A stretch of 64,000 nucleotides of DNA from contig NC_057319.1 of NCBI RefSeq assembly GCF_000687475.1, forward strand, positions 3,462,001 through 3,526,000, given 5' to 3'. The stretch comes from Ustilaginoidea virens. Taxonomy: Eukaryota > Ascomycota > Sordariomycetes > Hypocreales > Clavicipitaceae. The position numbers were made by a program, and so were the translations under genes. Below are positions 31,443-43,389 of the stretch, one piece after another. Position 1 is the first letter of the stretch. Each line of letters starts with the position of its first letter. The notes beneath the pieces are model-generated. The model was not told the DNA's origin, ran no database searches, and worked only from the letters and a program-made list of their open reading frames with translations.

Positions 31443-31447
31443 GGAAT

Positions 31448-33715
31448 AAATTGGAAGACTTTAGTATCCAATAGCTGCTTAAATTCCTTAAATAATGCCT
31501 TTATCTACAGGTCTTTTTCAGGGCTTCGTAGCACATCCTTCCAGCTATTAGGCGTACCATCGGGGGCCTTTTTAGCTAGTTTACGCTTAGCTGCATAGCA
31601 GGAATCCCATATCAGGTGGCATAAATCCTAATTAGGGAATAAGTCAGTAAGGCCAATAGGGTCGGTAGGGCCCGTAAGATTAGTCGGGCCAGCAGGGCCA
31701 GTAGGGCCAGCAGGGCCATCAATGTCGGTAGGATTAAGGCTAGTAAGGATATCTATAAGGTCATCCTTTACAGTAGCCGGGGACTATATTATAGGACGAT
31801 TATCCAAGGTAGCATTAGTAACGCTAATAAAATTAGTAGGGTCCGGTATGCTTTCTAGGTCATCCGGTATAACATTAGTATTAGTAATATTAGTAAGGTT
31901 AGTAGGGTCCGAGATACTTTCAAGGTCATCTAGTAAAATAGCAGGTTCTCTGCTAGATACCCCCTCTAAACCTGTATTTTACCCTCTGTGAAAGTCTCCT
32001 TCTAGGCCATTAGAAATAGGGCCTATACCTTTATTTTGATGAATAAAGGTAATAAAAGTTATTTTAGTAACAACCTTCTTCTTTAGAAGGTAGACCAGGT
32101 AAGTATTATTACCTAGAGTGGCAAAGAGCCTACCAGGCTCGGTATGGGGCGCTAATTTACGGCTTTTTACACGCTTTTCGTGTGGTATAAGCACTTCAAT
32201 AGCTGCTCCAATAGCCCTAAGGTTAATAAGATCAGGGTAGTACTCCGGCGTAATATAGTCATAATCCTTTAGTAGCTCCTAATAGGGGCTAGAAGGTCTA
32301 TTAGTAACAGCTGTTATATTTACTAGCATAACAACGCCAGTAATTACAGCAGACCAGAGGTTAGATGTTAGCCTTGACCAGGCTATAGTAGCATATAGCC
32401 TATCAGCTATAACCCTAATGGAGCGCTCAACTAGGCCGTTTTATTCGTAAATATAGGGGCAAGATGTGTTAAAAGTTATACCCTGTTCGATAAGCCAATC
32501 ACTAAGCATTTTATTAATTTCATTTCCACCATCATAGTAGAATTCAACAGGCGTTTTACTATATCTAACCTATAGGCTCTATATAAAGCTCTGTAATACT
32601 TTAAATACAATAGTGCCTTCTCTATTAGGCAGTAAGTAAAGCCAACGGAATCGGGATTTTCTATCCACTAATATAAGGGCAACAGGTCGTTTATTGTATG
32701 GTGTGGGTGATATAGCAAAAGTATCACCTTCTATAATATCCAGGCATTTAGCTGGATTAGGTATCGCATCTTTAGAAGGTCTTCTAACCTTCTTAGCCTA
32801 TATACAGGCTAGATAGTGAAAATCAGCATCTTTAACCTTATTAAGGTTAGGTAGACCAGGGGTATTAGCACAGGTCTTTTTAAGCAGCTGAATACCTATA
32901 TGCCCTAGCCGTACATGCCAAATGCCGGCTAATTATAATAGCTTCTGATATTCTGTATTAGCAGCTATAGGGGCAGGAGTAGGGTTAGTAACCTCTATAG
33001 GGTCTTCGCTAGTCGTAATAGCGGAAGGTTGGGTAGTAGGGCTAGTAGCCTCTACAGGTTCCTTACTAGTCGCAGTAGTAGGAATAGGGGTAATAGTGGT
33101 TTCCTCAGGATCACTATAATCAGCAGGGTTAGTAGGGCTAGGGACCTCTACTACTATACTATTAGTATAGTGGCTATAAGATTGATGCAGTAGTAGTATG
33201 TCTATTCCTTTCTGTGGAAGGAAAAAGCCGTATTTTTCGAAATTAAAAATGCCGATGCATTTACGGCTTACTGACCAAAGCTGATTTTTAATTAGTACCC
33301 CTTTAGCGGCATAGTGCTTTACACCGCTAATGATATTAATATCCAAGGCAGGAATATATAGTGCATTCTTAAGCTCTATAATACCCCATTTAGTAGGATT
33401 AACGCCCTATAGCACAGTAAATCGTGCTATACCCCAACCAGTAGGGGAAATAGGGCCACCACTAGTAGTAATTACCGGCTTATCATCCTTCTCAAAATAG
33501 TGAAAAGTAGTAAAATACTTCTTATCATTAACAATATAACAAGTGGAGCCTATATCATAAAGGAGGGCATCCTTCAGAGTCCTACCACCTAATTTAGCAC
33601 TATAGCTTATAGCTAAGGGCTAGTTATCAGTGGGTATAATAGTAGAAGAAAAGGAATAGGATATATTAGTATCCTGGGTATTATAGTTGCCTATAATAAA
33701 GGCCTCAATATCTTG
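31448..33715 (-). pseudogene. Element B pol, 5' half: protease, integrase, linker (degenerate)
   Basis: Reads from about 33715 leftward. The protease DTGS region is near 33540-33560 with a RIP-type change, the gag-pre-integrase and integrase lie at 32200-33350, and the linker at 31700-32190. The frame segment 31979-32194 keeps LKKKVVTKITFITFIH, showing that in this copy integrase and RT linker are in one frame across AAGAAGAAGG, unlike element C. Several stops fit CAG/CAA or TGG changes. Confidence 0.85.
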
Positions 33716-34860
33716 CTAATTGCTGCTAGAGTCCTATTTCTTCTTCTGTTGCTGCTTCTTTTTCCTATTATTAGTAGAATTATTCTTGCTATTATTAGTA
33801 GAAGCAGCATTAGTAGACCCTTTATTCTTAGAGTCTTTAGAAGCCTTAAGCTGCTTAGGGTTATTATTAGCAGCCACCTTATTAGACCCTTTAGAACGCT
33901 ATTCTTCTAGTAGGTCAACCATAAAATACTAAAGGTTAAATTTGCTACTATTAATAACACCCTAGGCACTATAAGCCCTAATCATAGAGCGTTAACGTTC
34001 CATCCAGCGGGTAAATACCCCCTCTACAGCCTATAGATACTAATTAACTTAGTCGAAAGAGTCGATCTTAGAACCTAAGATTCTAAGGCGAGAAATATAG
34101 CTGTTAAATTCGCTATTAAAAGCCTCTAAAATGCCTTTATAACCGGTAAAGGTAAGGGTGTAAAAGGTAGGGTATAAGTATGCCTACTATACTTCTGGTA
34201 AGTGGCAGTACTAGGCCACTAGCAGAAGGTAGGCTTCCTTTGGGTCATTACACCAGTCTATAGCCTCTACAGCTTCTTTACTACAGCTATTCTTTAGCAT
34301 TAGTAGTAGAAGTGCCTGCTCAGACTCATCAAAGTGCCTTACTATAGAGGGGTCGTTAACAAAATTAGCTATTTTAAAGGCCCTAAGTTGTATAGTAAGG
34401 GCCTACTTCTACTGGTCGAAATTATAGGGGCTTTTTAGCTTTTGGGATTCCTTAAAGCGGTTAGCAGTCTTCGCTAATTCTTTAATAGCCCCATCACTAA
34501 TTTAGTTGGTAATAGTTGTTGTTAGTAGCGTTGTATAAATAGGCTCTTTACCCTTATATTTTATAGGGGTAGAAGGTTGGTCGATTTCCATAACGTCACC
34601 TTCACTATCATCATTATCTTTAGTAGTAATCGTCCTAGTGGAAGGTCTAGCTTCAGTAACTTTAGTAGGCTTCTTATTAGTAGCCTAGGTAGCCTGGGTA
34701 TCGTTATTTTGCCTACTAACTAGGACCTGTATAAGGTCAGTTAGTATATTCATCTGGGATTTCATATCGTCTATATCTAGCTATAGCTATGCATTAGTAT
34801 CAACTTCAGTATCGGATTCAGGGACCTTATAGGATCCTGACTCTGCTATAGTGGGCAAAA
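33716..34860 (-). pseudogene. Element B gag-like domain (degenerate)
   Basis: Reads from about 34855 leftward. The start resembles C (QMNILTDLIQ then LVSRQN) but continues into about 300 codons absent from C. These include a copia-type Gag core with FKIANFVNDPSIVRHFDESE, LLLMLKNSCSKEAVEAIDWC and LEAFNSEFNSYISRLRILG. It ends in the Asn/Lys-rich tail (TNNSKNNSTNNRKKK) shared with C. Gag forms the particle in which copying occurs. Stops at several Gln/Trp positions make this copy dead. Confidence 0.75.
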
Positions 34861-35578
34861 AGGGTTTAAAAATCTATTGAAAAATAGTGCCGATAGTTGT
34901 AAAATAGAGGAATAACTAGCTGAATAGCTAGCAAAATAGTCGAGTAATAAGCTGGAAAGTCAGTAAATATAGTGGCTAGTAGCCTACTATAAAAGGTAAC
35001 CGCAGAATATAGCGGTAGGTCTCAGTATAAAAGCACAGATGCCGTAGGCGTTATGCAAGTCCGTATTATAGCGTTGGTGTTTAAGGTGCTTATTTAGTGC
35101 CGTAATATAAAGGTGCCGTAAGTGCCGTAGGTGCCGTAGGTGCCGTGGGTGCTATAGGTGCCGTAATATAAGAGGTGCCATAAATGCCGTACCAAAAGTG
35201 CTATAAGTGGAAGAATATAACAGGTGCCGTACAGTGCAGTGGGTGTCGTGCACTAGGTGTAAAAGTGTTATACAGTGGTATAATGTGGTAGATATCACAC
35301 TATAAAATCCGTAGGTGCCGTAGGTTACGCCGAAAAATAACGTAAGGTTACGCTAAAAGTGCCGTGAGGTTACGCCGTAAATTGCCGTTAGGTATGCCGT
35401 TGATTGCCGCAAGGTAATACCGTAGGTAATAGAGGGTAAGCCAAAGGTGATAATAGGTAAGCGAAGTTAATAAGGGTAAGCCGAAGATACCAAAAGATAG
35501 CTATATTAGTAGTACTAATAAGCAAAAGAGACCAAGGGGTGAACACAAAAAGGTAAAGTAAAAACAAAGAAGTAAAAA

Positions 35579-35593
35579 CCTAGGCTCATAACC
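35579..35593 (-). promoter_or_regulatory. Primer-binding site of element B
   Basis: The plus strand reads CTAGGCTCATAACC next to the 5' LTR; the reverse complement is the half-tRNA-Met site with one RIP-type change. Confidence 0.75.
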
Positions 35594-36356
35594 TATTGCA
35601 ATTCTTAAGGTCACTATAAAAGCAGAGCCTTACTAGCTAGCTAGATGGCATAAGACTATCTGCGACCTGTGAACTAATCTTAGTATAAATACTAGATTTT
35701 TCACCAAGTCCTAAGACTATATAAGTGCTATAAAGCAGGGCAAGTGTAAAGGCAAGGCAAATATAAGATAACCAGAAACGCAGGGAAGGTGGAAGTTAAG
35801 AGGCATGTAGTGCATTAATAGACTCGATTGTGCTACCCTTCTACTATCTAGAAAGAAGGGGGAAAGCTATCCTATATATACACGAAGGAGGGGTGGGCCC
35901 AGGCATTCAGGGAAGCCAGTAAGAGGGCTCCCCGTAATGCTCGCTATGATACGTCAGCAACCCCGCTATATCCGACCTTTCCAACCACCCTAACCACCGC
36001 ACTAGTAATTAGTCACCGCACTAGTAACTAGCCACCACGCTAGTGACTAACCACTACACTAGTGGACTAGCCACCACGCTAGTAGGCCACCACGCTAATT
36101 TAGCAATGCCACACCACGCTAGTAGGCCGCCACCACGCTAGTAGGCAACCACGCTAATTTAGCAATGCCACACCTTTTCAACAAGGCCTACCTTACTTGA
36201 TATACAGTAAATAATCCACTGAAAATCCTTAAGGTAAAAGGCAAAGGCCTAAGGTAATACTACCATAAGTCCAAGAGGCGGTATAAGGGCCAGAAGGTTA
36301 GTAGGCCAGTAGGGCATAAGGCCAGCAGCCTAGTAGGCTACTATAGGATTTTAACA
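35594..36356 (-). repeat. 5' LTR of element B
   Basis: 763 bp, paired with 22370-23132. Confidence 0.92.
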
Positions 36357-36361
36357 GAAAC

Positions 36362-36786
36362 TTCTAAATCAACTGGAGGCTTTCTTACCACTATTAATAG
36401 TGGTCCTATTAGCTGGCGTTCTAAGCGAGCCTCTTTAGTAGTGCTATCTACTTTAGAAGCTGAATCTGATGCATTACTTGAGACTATCCGAGAGGTCTAG
36501 TGGCTTTCTAACCTTTTTAAGGAGCTGGAAATCGATATTTTACGCCCTATACTATTATATTGCGATAATCAGGGCTCCATTTCGAATTCTAATGACCCTA
36601 ATCAGCACGCTCGCACTAAGCATACGCTATTAAAATTCCGGTATATTAGGGAGCAAGCCCAGCTGGGCTTGGTTAAAATTACCTATTTACCTACTAATAG
36701 TATGCCTGCTAACGGTCTTACCAAGCCACTGCCGGGCCCTAAATTTACTAGGTTCCGCGAGTTACTAGGTCTTAGGGCCTGCTAAC
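36362..36786 (+). pseudogene. RNase H end of element A
   Basis: Continues the RNase H frame broken at 22369 by element B (TGGFLTTINSGPISWRSKRA through to the C-terminus). An internal TAG replaces the Trp of QWLSNL, and ADGLTK reads ANGLTK. Both are G-to-A changes typical of RIP. Confidence 0.85.
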
Positions 36787-36906
36787 TTATACTAACTTTT
36801 ACTAAGGTTTTTTCTTATGCTTTTTCCTTAGCACTTTTACTGCATTTTCTTTCCCTATCCGTTATACGACGATTAGCTTGCTACTACAGTAGCTAATCAG
36901 AGGGGG

Positions 36907-37641
36907 TGTTAAAATCCTATAGTAGCCTATTAGGCTGCTGGCCTAATGCCCTACTGGCCTACTAACCTCCTAGCCCTTATACCACCTCTTGGACTTATGG
37001 TGGTCTTACCTTAGGCCTTTGCCTTTTACCTTAGGATTTTCAGTGGATTATTTACTGTATATCAAGTAAGGTAGGCCTTGTTAAAAAGGTGTGGCATTGC
37101 TAAATTAGCGTGGTGGGCCTACTAGTGTGGTGGCGGCCTACTAGTGTGGTGGCTAGTCTACTAGTGTAGTGGGTAGTCACTAGCGTGATGGCTAGTTACT
37201 AGTGTGGTGACTAGTTACTAGTGCGGTGGTTAGGGTGGTTGGAAAGGCTGGATATAGTGGGGCTGCTGACGTATTATATACGTGGCATAGCGAGCATTAC
37301 GGGGAGCTTTCTTACTGGCTACCCTGGATGCCTGGGCCCACCCCTCCTTCGTGTATATATAGGATAGCTTTCCCCCTTCTTTCTAGATAGTAGAAGGGTA
37401 GTACAATCGAGTCTGTTAATGCACTATATGCCTCTTAACTTCTTACCTTCCCTGCGTTTTCTGGTTATCTTATATTTGCCTTGCCTTTACACTTGCCCTG
37501 CTTTATAGCACTTATATAGTCTTAGGACTTGGTGAAAAATCTAGTATTATACTAAGATTAGTTCACAGGTCGCAGACAGTCTTGTGCCATCTAGCTAGCT
37601 AGTAAGGCTCTGCTTTTATAGTGACCTTGAGAATTGCAATA
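36907..37641 (+). repeat. 3' LTR of element A
   Basis: 735 bp, preceded by an AGAGGGGG polypurine tract and followed by ATACT. Confidence 0.92.
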
Positions 37642-37646
37642 ATACT

Positions 37647-40470
37647 TAAGTGCTTAGAATACCTCCTCTTCTTTATCTAACTATTAGAAAGGAATGCTTT
37701 TCTTTATTAATTTAATTAGGGGTTTAGCGAATCGGGAGAAATTAGGGATAAAATTATAGTAAAAATTTATGAAGCTAAAGAAGTTTTAGACCTCCTTTAG
37801 TTTCGTAGGGGCTTTTTAGTTCTAAATAGCCCTAATCTTTTCGGGGTTTAAGTAGATCTCTTTTCCTACTATTATAATATAACCTAGATATCGGACCTTT
37901 ATTATAGTAAAATTATACTTCTCTAAGTTTAGGTTAAGACTAGTATTTTAAAGTCGTTAGAGTATATCTTTAATGTATCCTATATAGTCCTTTTTCGATC
38001 CTAAAGTATAAATAAGGATATTATTAAGGTATATAGTTGCAAAATCCCTAAGTGTATTCCCTAAGGCTCTATTAATATATTATTAGAATATTATAGGGGC
38101 TTTAGTAAGGCTAAAGGGCATTATAAGCCACTTAAAGAGGCTAAATCACATATAGAATATAATAAGGTATTCATTGCCTTCTATAATATAGATTTTATAG
38201 AATGCCGTATATATATTAACTTTAGTAAATTACTTTGCTTAGGATAAAGATTATAGGGTCTCCTTAATTAGCGGGAGGGGGTATTAGTCTTAGGCTATAA
38301 CCTTATTTAGGGCTCGGTAATCTATATAAAAATACCACCCTCTATTCCCCTTTTTAGTTAGGAGGATTAGAGCTACCGCTAATAAGGAGCTTACCTAAAT
38401 CTATCTTTTATCTATAAGGTCGGTTACCTATCTCTAAACCTTAAATAGCTAGTCTTATAGTATATTATATAATAGGCCCTAAGATAGGTCTAATATACTT
38501 TTATCTAGGGCCTTCTTAAGCTAAATATAATAGTCTAATATACTCTAGTGTAGAAGAAGGCCGGAGGCCTTTTCCTTATTAAATAGGTCGCTAAATTCCT
38601 ATAACTTTAGGGGTAGTACCTATAGCTTCTATAAAAATAATATAGGGTCTTAATATAGCGGAAGTATAATATAGAGGATATATATTATCTCTTATAGGCT
38701 TATAGTAATAAAAGAGGTCGATTAGTCTTTAGAATATTTTACCCGCTAAAGTATATTATAGAAGACTAAACTAAGAATATTAACTATAGTAGGGCTAGAC
38801 TGCTATACTACTGATTCTTAAATAATAAGATTGCCTACCGCTTTAATCTTTATCTAATATTATTTCGCTTATAATATTATATTATGGTATTTTATCTAAA
38901 GGAGACTTAAGATAATATTACGGGTAAAGCCTAAGATTATATAAAGTATAACTATAGAAGGCTAGCCATTAATATCGATATTTATATAAATAATATACAT
39001 AATAAAGGAAATCGCTTCCTTATATTCCCCTAAATAGCTTTAAATCTCTACTGCCGTTCCGATCATCCTATATTATAATAGGCGGATAGGTTAGAGACCT
39101 AACTATTATACTATTTTTTCGCTTATAGCGCTATAGTAATTATAACCCGAGTCGATTAAGGTATTAATAAAAGTATAAGATTTATATAATATTAATACTA
39201 AAAAGGGGTGCCTATTTATATATTTTATAATCTCTTTTATCTCTTTTATATAAGGTCTTTTTTATAATCGATTAGGGTTCTAAGTATATACTTTAAGCGC
39301 TCTCGCGAGATTAAACTTAAAGGCTAATTTTTTCCCTAAAAGTCGTTACTACTATTATCTTTAGCAGCCTAGGAGTCTACTATAGCTACTTTAATTATTC
39401 CTAGTATATAGGCCCTTTATAAATGGTATTTCTATATATAGTAGGTAGAAGCATTATAACGAAGGTATAAATCCTTCTTCTATTGCTTATTTAGGACCTC
39501 TTATAAGACCCATTCGGCTATATATTACTTATTCTTTAAAGTAAACTAATTAATACCTATTATCTATATATTACCCTCTGCATCCTAATTATTATTTTAT
39601 TAGTCGCGAGGAAGGCTAGGATAATACCTAGACGTTAGGCTAGTCTTAAGGTTAATAGTAATCTAACAGTAGCGGTCAACTATTAGGTAGTAGTTATTAT
39701 AAAAGACCTTAAGTCTAATAATCTTATCGGCTATCTTAATATTTAATATAGAGTAGAGGTATTCGAGTTTTACTTCTTTAGGCTAATTAATTCCTCTTAT
39801 AAGCGTTAGCTTTTCTTTAAACTAGATAAAGAAGGCGGCGAAAGGTTTTTTAAGGCTTTAGCATAAAGAGTGCTTAAGTTTAATAATTATATAGTCCTAT
39901 CGATATAGATCCTTAAAGAGATATTAGAGGTATTTAAAGAACTTTATTATATTATAATTGTAGGCCTTACTATTCTCGAAAAAGGCTGTGACTTATAATT
40001 AGACTATAGAAGATAGGTTCTAAAAGATAAATATCTACTATATCTTTTCGTCCCTAATAAAGTCCTTATCGACCTCTAGCTTATATTATATAAAAGTTCG
40101 CTAGGCTATAAATATTATCTTTTTGCTATTAAAAGGGTCTCCTATCGGGATCGGCTTACGCTTAGGTTAGGTATAAGCTATATCGAGAGTAGTAAAGGGG
40201 ATAGGTCTGCCCTATTGTATTACTAGGACCGATTAGTATTCCGGTTAGGGTTTGCTTGCCTGCTTTACGAGATAGGCCTATAAAGAGTTTATCTGCGATT
40301 AAATCTATTGCATTCCCTCAGAAAGTTGCTATATTTAGGTGTATATATTATATTGGGGGCGCTGCTACTTTATGCCGTCTGCCCCTATCTTATTAGGCGT
40401 GCTTATATCGATATTATATAACGCTTGTATTATTAGTTCTATAATACGGAGTTATAATAGTAAGGCTGAG
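37647..40470 (-). pseudogene. G2 gag and pol 5' half (heavily degenerate)
   Basis: Collinear with G1 13330-16170: gag near 39400-40450, protease near 39000-39250, RT near 37950-38450 (the RT motif reads in the same order as in G1). Dense TAG/TAA codons and AT enrichment exceed those in G1, so G2 is older or was hit by RIP more often. Confidence 0.8.
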
Positions 40471-40484
40471 AGAGTCTATTTAAA

Positions 40485-40730
40485 TATAAAGGACTGACCC
40501 TAGGGCGGCTGTAAATAGGCGTTAATGATATATATTAAATAGACTAAAGAGGAAGGAGAAGAATCTAAATAGGAACCTTCTATCTAGTCTATTTATATCC
40601 TCTAATCGTGATATATATTAGAGTCTTAGTATAATTCTATGACTCCGTCTATCGCCCTTCTTAGGCTAGACGCGGGCGCAGCCCGTGTCCTAGCCATATT
40701 ATGGCTCGGGCGTAGCCCGAGCCTGTAACA
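40485..40730 (-). repeat. G2 LTR (5' LTR)
   Basis: 246 bp aligning with the G1 LTRs; it keeps the terminal GGGCGTAGCCCGA block and ends GTAACA. A TTAAATAGACT at 40535-40545 is complementary to AGTCTATTTAA at 40473-40483, as in G1. Confidence 0.9.
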
Positions 40731-40779
40731 CCTATTGCGTATAATTTTCCTATTAATAGGAACGCTAGACTTAGGAATA

Positions 40780-42776
40780 AATTAGAAGACTTTAGTATCC
40801 AATAACTGCTCAAATTCCTTAAATAATGCCTTTATCCAAAGGTCTTTTTCACGGCTTCGTAGCACATCCTTCCAGCTATTAGGCGTACCATTAGGGGCCT
40901 TTTTAGCTAGCTTACGCTTAGCTGTATAGCAGGAATCCTATATTAGGTGATATAAATCATAATTAGGGAATAAGTCGGTAGGGCTGGTAGGGTTAGTAGG
41001 GCTGGCAGGTATAGCAGAGCCAGCAAGGCCAGCAGGGCCAGTAGGGCTAGTAAGGTCGGCAGAAGTAAAGCTAATAAGGATATCTATAAGGTCATCCTTT
41101 GCAGTAGCCGGGGACTATAGTATAGTACCTTCTGACTTAGGAAGGTAATCCATAGTGGCATTAGTGTTAGTAATATCATCCGGGGTAGCATTAATAATGC
41201 TAGTAAAATTAGTAGGGACCGGCATGCTTTCCAGGTCATCCGGTATAATATTAGTATTAGTAATATTAGTAAGGTTAGTAGGGTCCGGTATGCTTTCTAA
41301 GTCATCTAGTAAAATAGCAGGTTCTCTACTAGATACCCCCTCTAAACCTGTATTTTGCCTTCTATAAAAGTCTCCTTCTAGGCCATTAGAAATAGGGCCT
41401 ATACCTTCATTTTGATGAATAAAGGTAATAAAAGTTGTTTTAGTAACAACTTTCTTCTTTAAAAGATAGACTAGGTAAGTATTATTACCTAGAATGGCAA
41501 GGAGCCTACTAGGCTCGGTACGGGGCGCTAATTTTCTGCTTTTTACACGCTTTTCGTGTGGTATAAGCACTTCAATAGCTGCTCTAATAGCCCTAAGGTT
41601 TATAAGGTCAGGGTAGTGCTCCGGTGTTATCTGGTTATAATCCTTTAATAGCTCCTAATAGGGGCTAGAAGGTCTGTTAGTAATAGCTATTATATTTACT
41701 AGCATAATAACGCCAGTAATTATAGCAGACCAGAGGTTAGATAGTAGCCTTAACTAGGCCATAGTAGCACATAGCCTATTAGCTATAACCTTAATAGAGC
41801 GCTTAGCTAGGCCGTTTTGTTCGTGAATATAGGGGCAAGATATATTAAAAGCTATGCCCTATTCAACAAGCCTGTAACGAAGTGGCCTAATTAGGCCCTA
41901 AGCGGGTGTCTGCGCACATCGCCAGGTAAAAACCTACTCTTCTGCCTGACCGTTAGACCAGACAAAAGAGTACGTATTGTACCAAGTTACTATACTTGGT
42001 ACAATTGACACCTATATCCCCTTGGCACTATGCTGCGCGCAAGCTTGCCCTTAGCATGATACGGGCGTAGCCCGAATCCTTGACAAAGCCAATCACTAAG
42101 CATTTTATTAATTTTATTTCTACTATCATATTAGAATTCAATAGGCGTTTTGCTATATCTGACCTATAGGCTCTATATAAAGCTCTATAATGCTTTAAAT
42201 ACAATAGTGCCTTCCCTATTAGGCAGCAAGTAAATCCAGCAGAATCGGGATTTTCTATCCACTAATATAAGGGCAACAGGTTATTTGTTATATAGCATAG
42301 GTAATATAGCAAAAGTATCACCTTCTATAATATCCAGGCATTTAGCTAGATTAGGTATTGCATCTTTAAAAGGTCTTCTAACCTTTTTAGCCTATATACA
42401 GGCTAGGCAGCGAAAATCAGCATCTTTAACCTTATTAAGGTTAGGAAGACTAGGGGTATTAGCACAAGTCTTTTTAAGTAGCTGAATACCTATATGCCCT
42501 AGCCGTACATGCCAAATGCCGGCTAATTGTAATAGCTTCTGGTATTCTATATCAGTAGCTATAGGGGCAGGAGTAGGGCTAGTAGCCACTACGGGATTTT
42601 CGCTAGTCGTAATAGCGGGATTTTTGCTAGTCGTAATAGCGGGCTCTTCGCTAGTCGTAATAGCAGGAGAGTTAGTAGTAGGGCTAGTAGCCTCTATAGG
42701 TTCCTTACTAGTCGCAATAGTAGGAACGGGGGTAATAGTAGTATCTCAGGATTATTATAATCAGCAGGGTTAATAG
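40780..42776 (-). pseudogene. Element E integrase, linker and RT N-terminus (degenerate)
   Basis: Minus-strand fragments match C: linker segment 41115-41570 (LIPHEKRVKSRKLAPRTEPS, then LLKKKVVTKTTFITFIHQNE, again one frame across this junction), integrase zinc-finger segment 42392-42589 (WHVRLGHIGIQLLKKTCAN...FRCLACI) and the integrase core between. It is interrupted at 41873-42085. Confidence 0.85.
41868..42090 (-). mobile_element. Solo LTR of a third gypsy-like family (41873-42085, TSD AAGCC)
   Basis: 213 bp, TGTAACGAAG to CCTTGACA, with AAGCC at 41868-41872 and 42086-42090. Its end (ACGGGCGTAGCCCGA...TTGACA) resembles the G1/G2 LTR end, so it is probably a related chromovirus. It contains a 12-bp inverted repeat (ATTGTACCAAGT at 41976-41987 and its complement at 41994-42005). 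Strand is set by analogy with G1. Confidence 0.9.
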
Positions 42777-43115
42777 TATTGGTTTCACCAAGGGGTACCC
42801 AGTTGTACGTAGGGTTGCGCGCGTGGTATCAAGTACCGTAAGGTCACCGGTCAAAGGTATGATTACTTCTTTAATTATGACTGATTAACTAAGAGGAAAG
42901 AAAGGAAGCAAAAGAGTAATTACACGATATGGCCTTTTTGTGCGTGCCGTAGTCACGTGTATCGGCGCGGTCGGGCCGGGCTGCCCGCGTGCCCTACCGG
43001 GCTCAGGGGTAAAAGGGCAAAAGGGGTCAAAGTGGCCATATCGTGCGCATCGGGTGTGCGCGGCACATCCGTCGCAATATGCCCAATTGGGCACCTTACG
43101 ACAGCGATTCCGACA
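42777..43115 (-). repeat. 3' LTR of element F
   Basis: 339 bp; the plus-strand start TATTGG is the RIP-altered form of TGTTGG. It matches the solo LTR at 7051-7380 in reverse. Confidence 0.93.
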
Positions 43116-43389
43116 CTAGCAGCTTCTCTTTTTATAGAAGCAAACATTGGAATCGCTAGGATGTAAGGCGCACACATAGAAAGAAAAAGTACGGCGCGGT
43201 CTCAGCAGGTTGTGCCGCCGATAACGCCGTCGCGCCGCGCGGCCGGCTTATACAGGCTCATACCGTACAGCCGGTATATTGAATATCGCAGCCAAAATAA
43301 AGGGGCAAAAAGGGGCAGTAGTAAACGCAGTAAAATAACACAACATTGAACATAGGAAAATCCACACACTTGCCACCTATGGTATCACC

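Larger units (their letters stand above)
24788..31447 (+). mobile_element. C: young gag-less Copia-1 element (24793-31442, TSD GGAAT)
   Basis: The two 721-bp LTRs (24793-25513 and 30722-31442) read identical to me, with GGAAT at 24788-24792 and 31443-31447. The 6650-bp element has a half-tRNA primer-binding site, a leader with CGGCACCTA repeats, a polyprotein frame (26239-30601) with one frameshift, and a polypurine tract at 30714-30721. It lies in pol of element B and shows almost no RIP, unlike everything around it. Its gag core is replaced by repeats, so it should depend on a gag-bearing relative. Confidence 0.95.
22365..36361 (-). mobile_element. B: full-length Copia-1 element with gag (22370-36356, TSD GAAAC)
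   Basis: Two 763-bp LTRs (22370-23132 on the left is the 3' LTR, 35594-36356 on the right is the 5' LTR), with GAAAC at 22365-22369 and 36357-36361, inserted in RNase H of element A. The interior is split by element C (24793-31442, TSD GGAAT); without C it is about 7.3 kb. It keeps a gag-like domain, protease, integrase, RT and RNase H in minus orientation. The primer-binding site is at 35579-35593 and the polypurine tract at about 23133-23140. The LTRs differ by scattered transitions, mostly CpA to TpA, so RIP acted after insertion. Confidence 0.93.
19880..37646 (+). mobile_element. A: internally deleted Copia-1 element (19885-37641, TSD ATACT)
   Basis: LTRs at 19885-20620 (736 bp) and 36907-37641 (735 bp) with duplication ATACT at 19880-19884 and 37642-37646. 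The interior keeps only the linker and RT/RNase H end of pol: 20621-21092, 21819-22369 and 36357-36906. The left LTR is followed directly by pol linker sequence, so the primer-binding site, leader, gag, protease and integrase are gone. A second deletion joins the linker to the RT motif DFIGAFLNS. The interior is interrupted by a K-family solo LTR and by element B. An intact polypurine tract (AGAGGGGG) precedes the right LTR. Confidence 0.92.
16910..40730 (-). mobile_element. G2: gypsy chromovirus related to G1, interrupted, left end missing
   Basis: Three pieces are collinear with G1: 16910-18208 (chromodomain and integrase), 19019-19884 (integrase end and RNase H) and 37642-40484 (RT, protease, gag), then one LTR at 40485-40730. 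The first gap is a solo LTR (TSD ATAGT), the second is element A (TSD ATACT). The chromodomain remnant (NILIK-KRYDLPI-EPLEN) is at about 17000-17180. It is more decayed than G1, with dense TAG/TAA. G2 sits in copia element E, whose sequence resumes at 40731. The left LTR and left half of E are not in the window. Confidence 0.85.
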
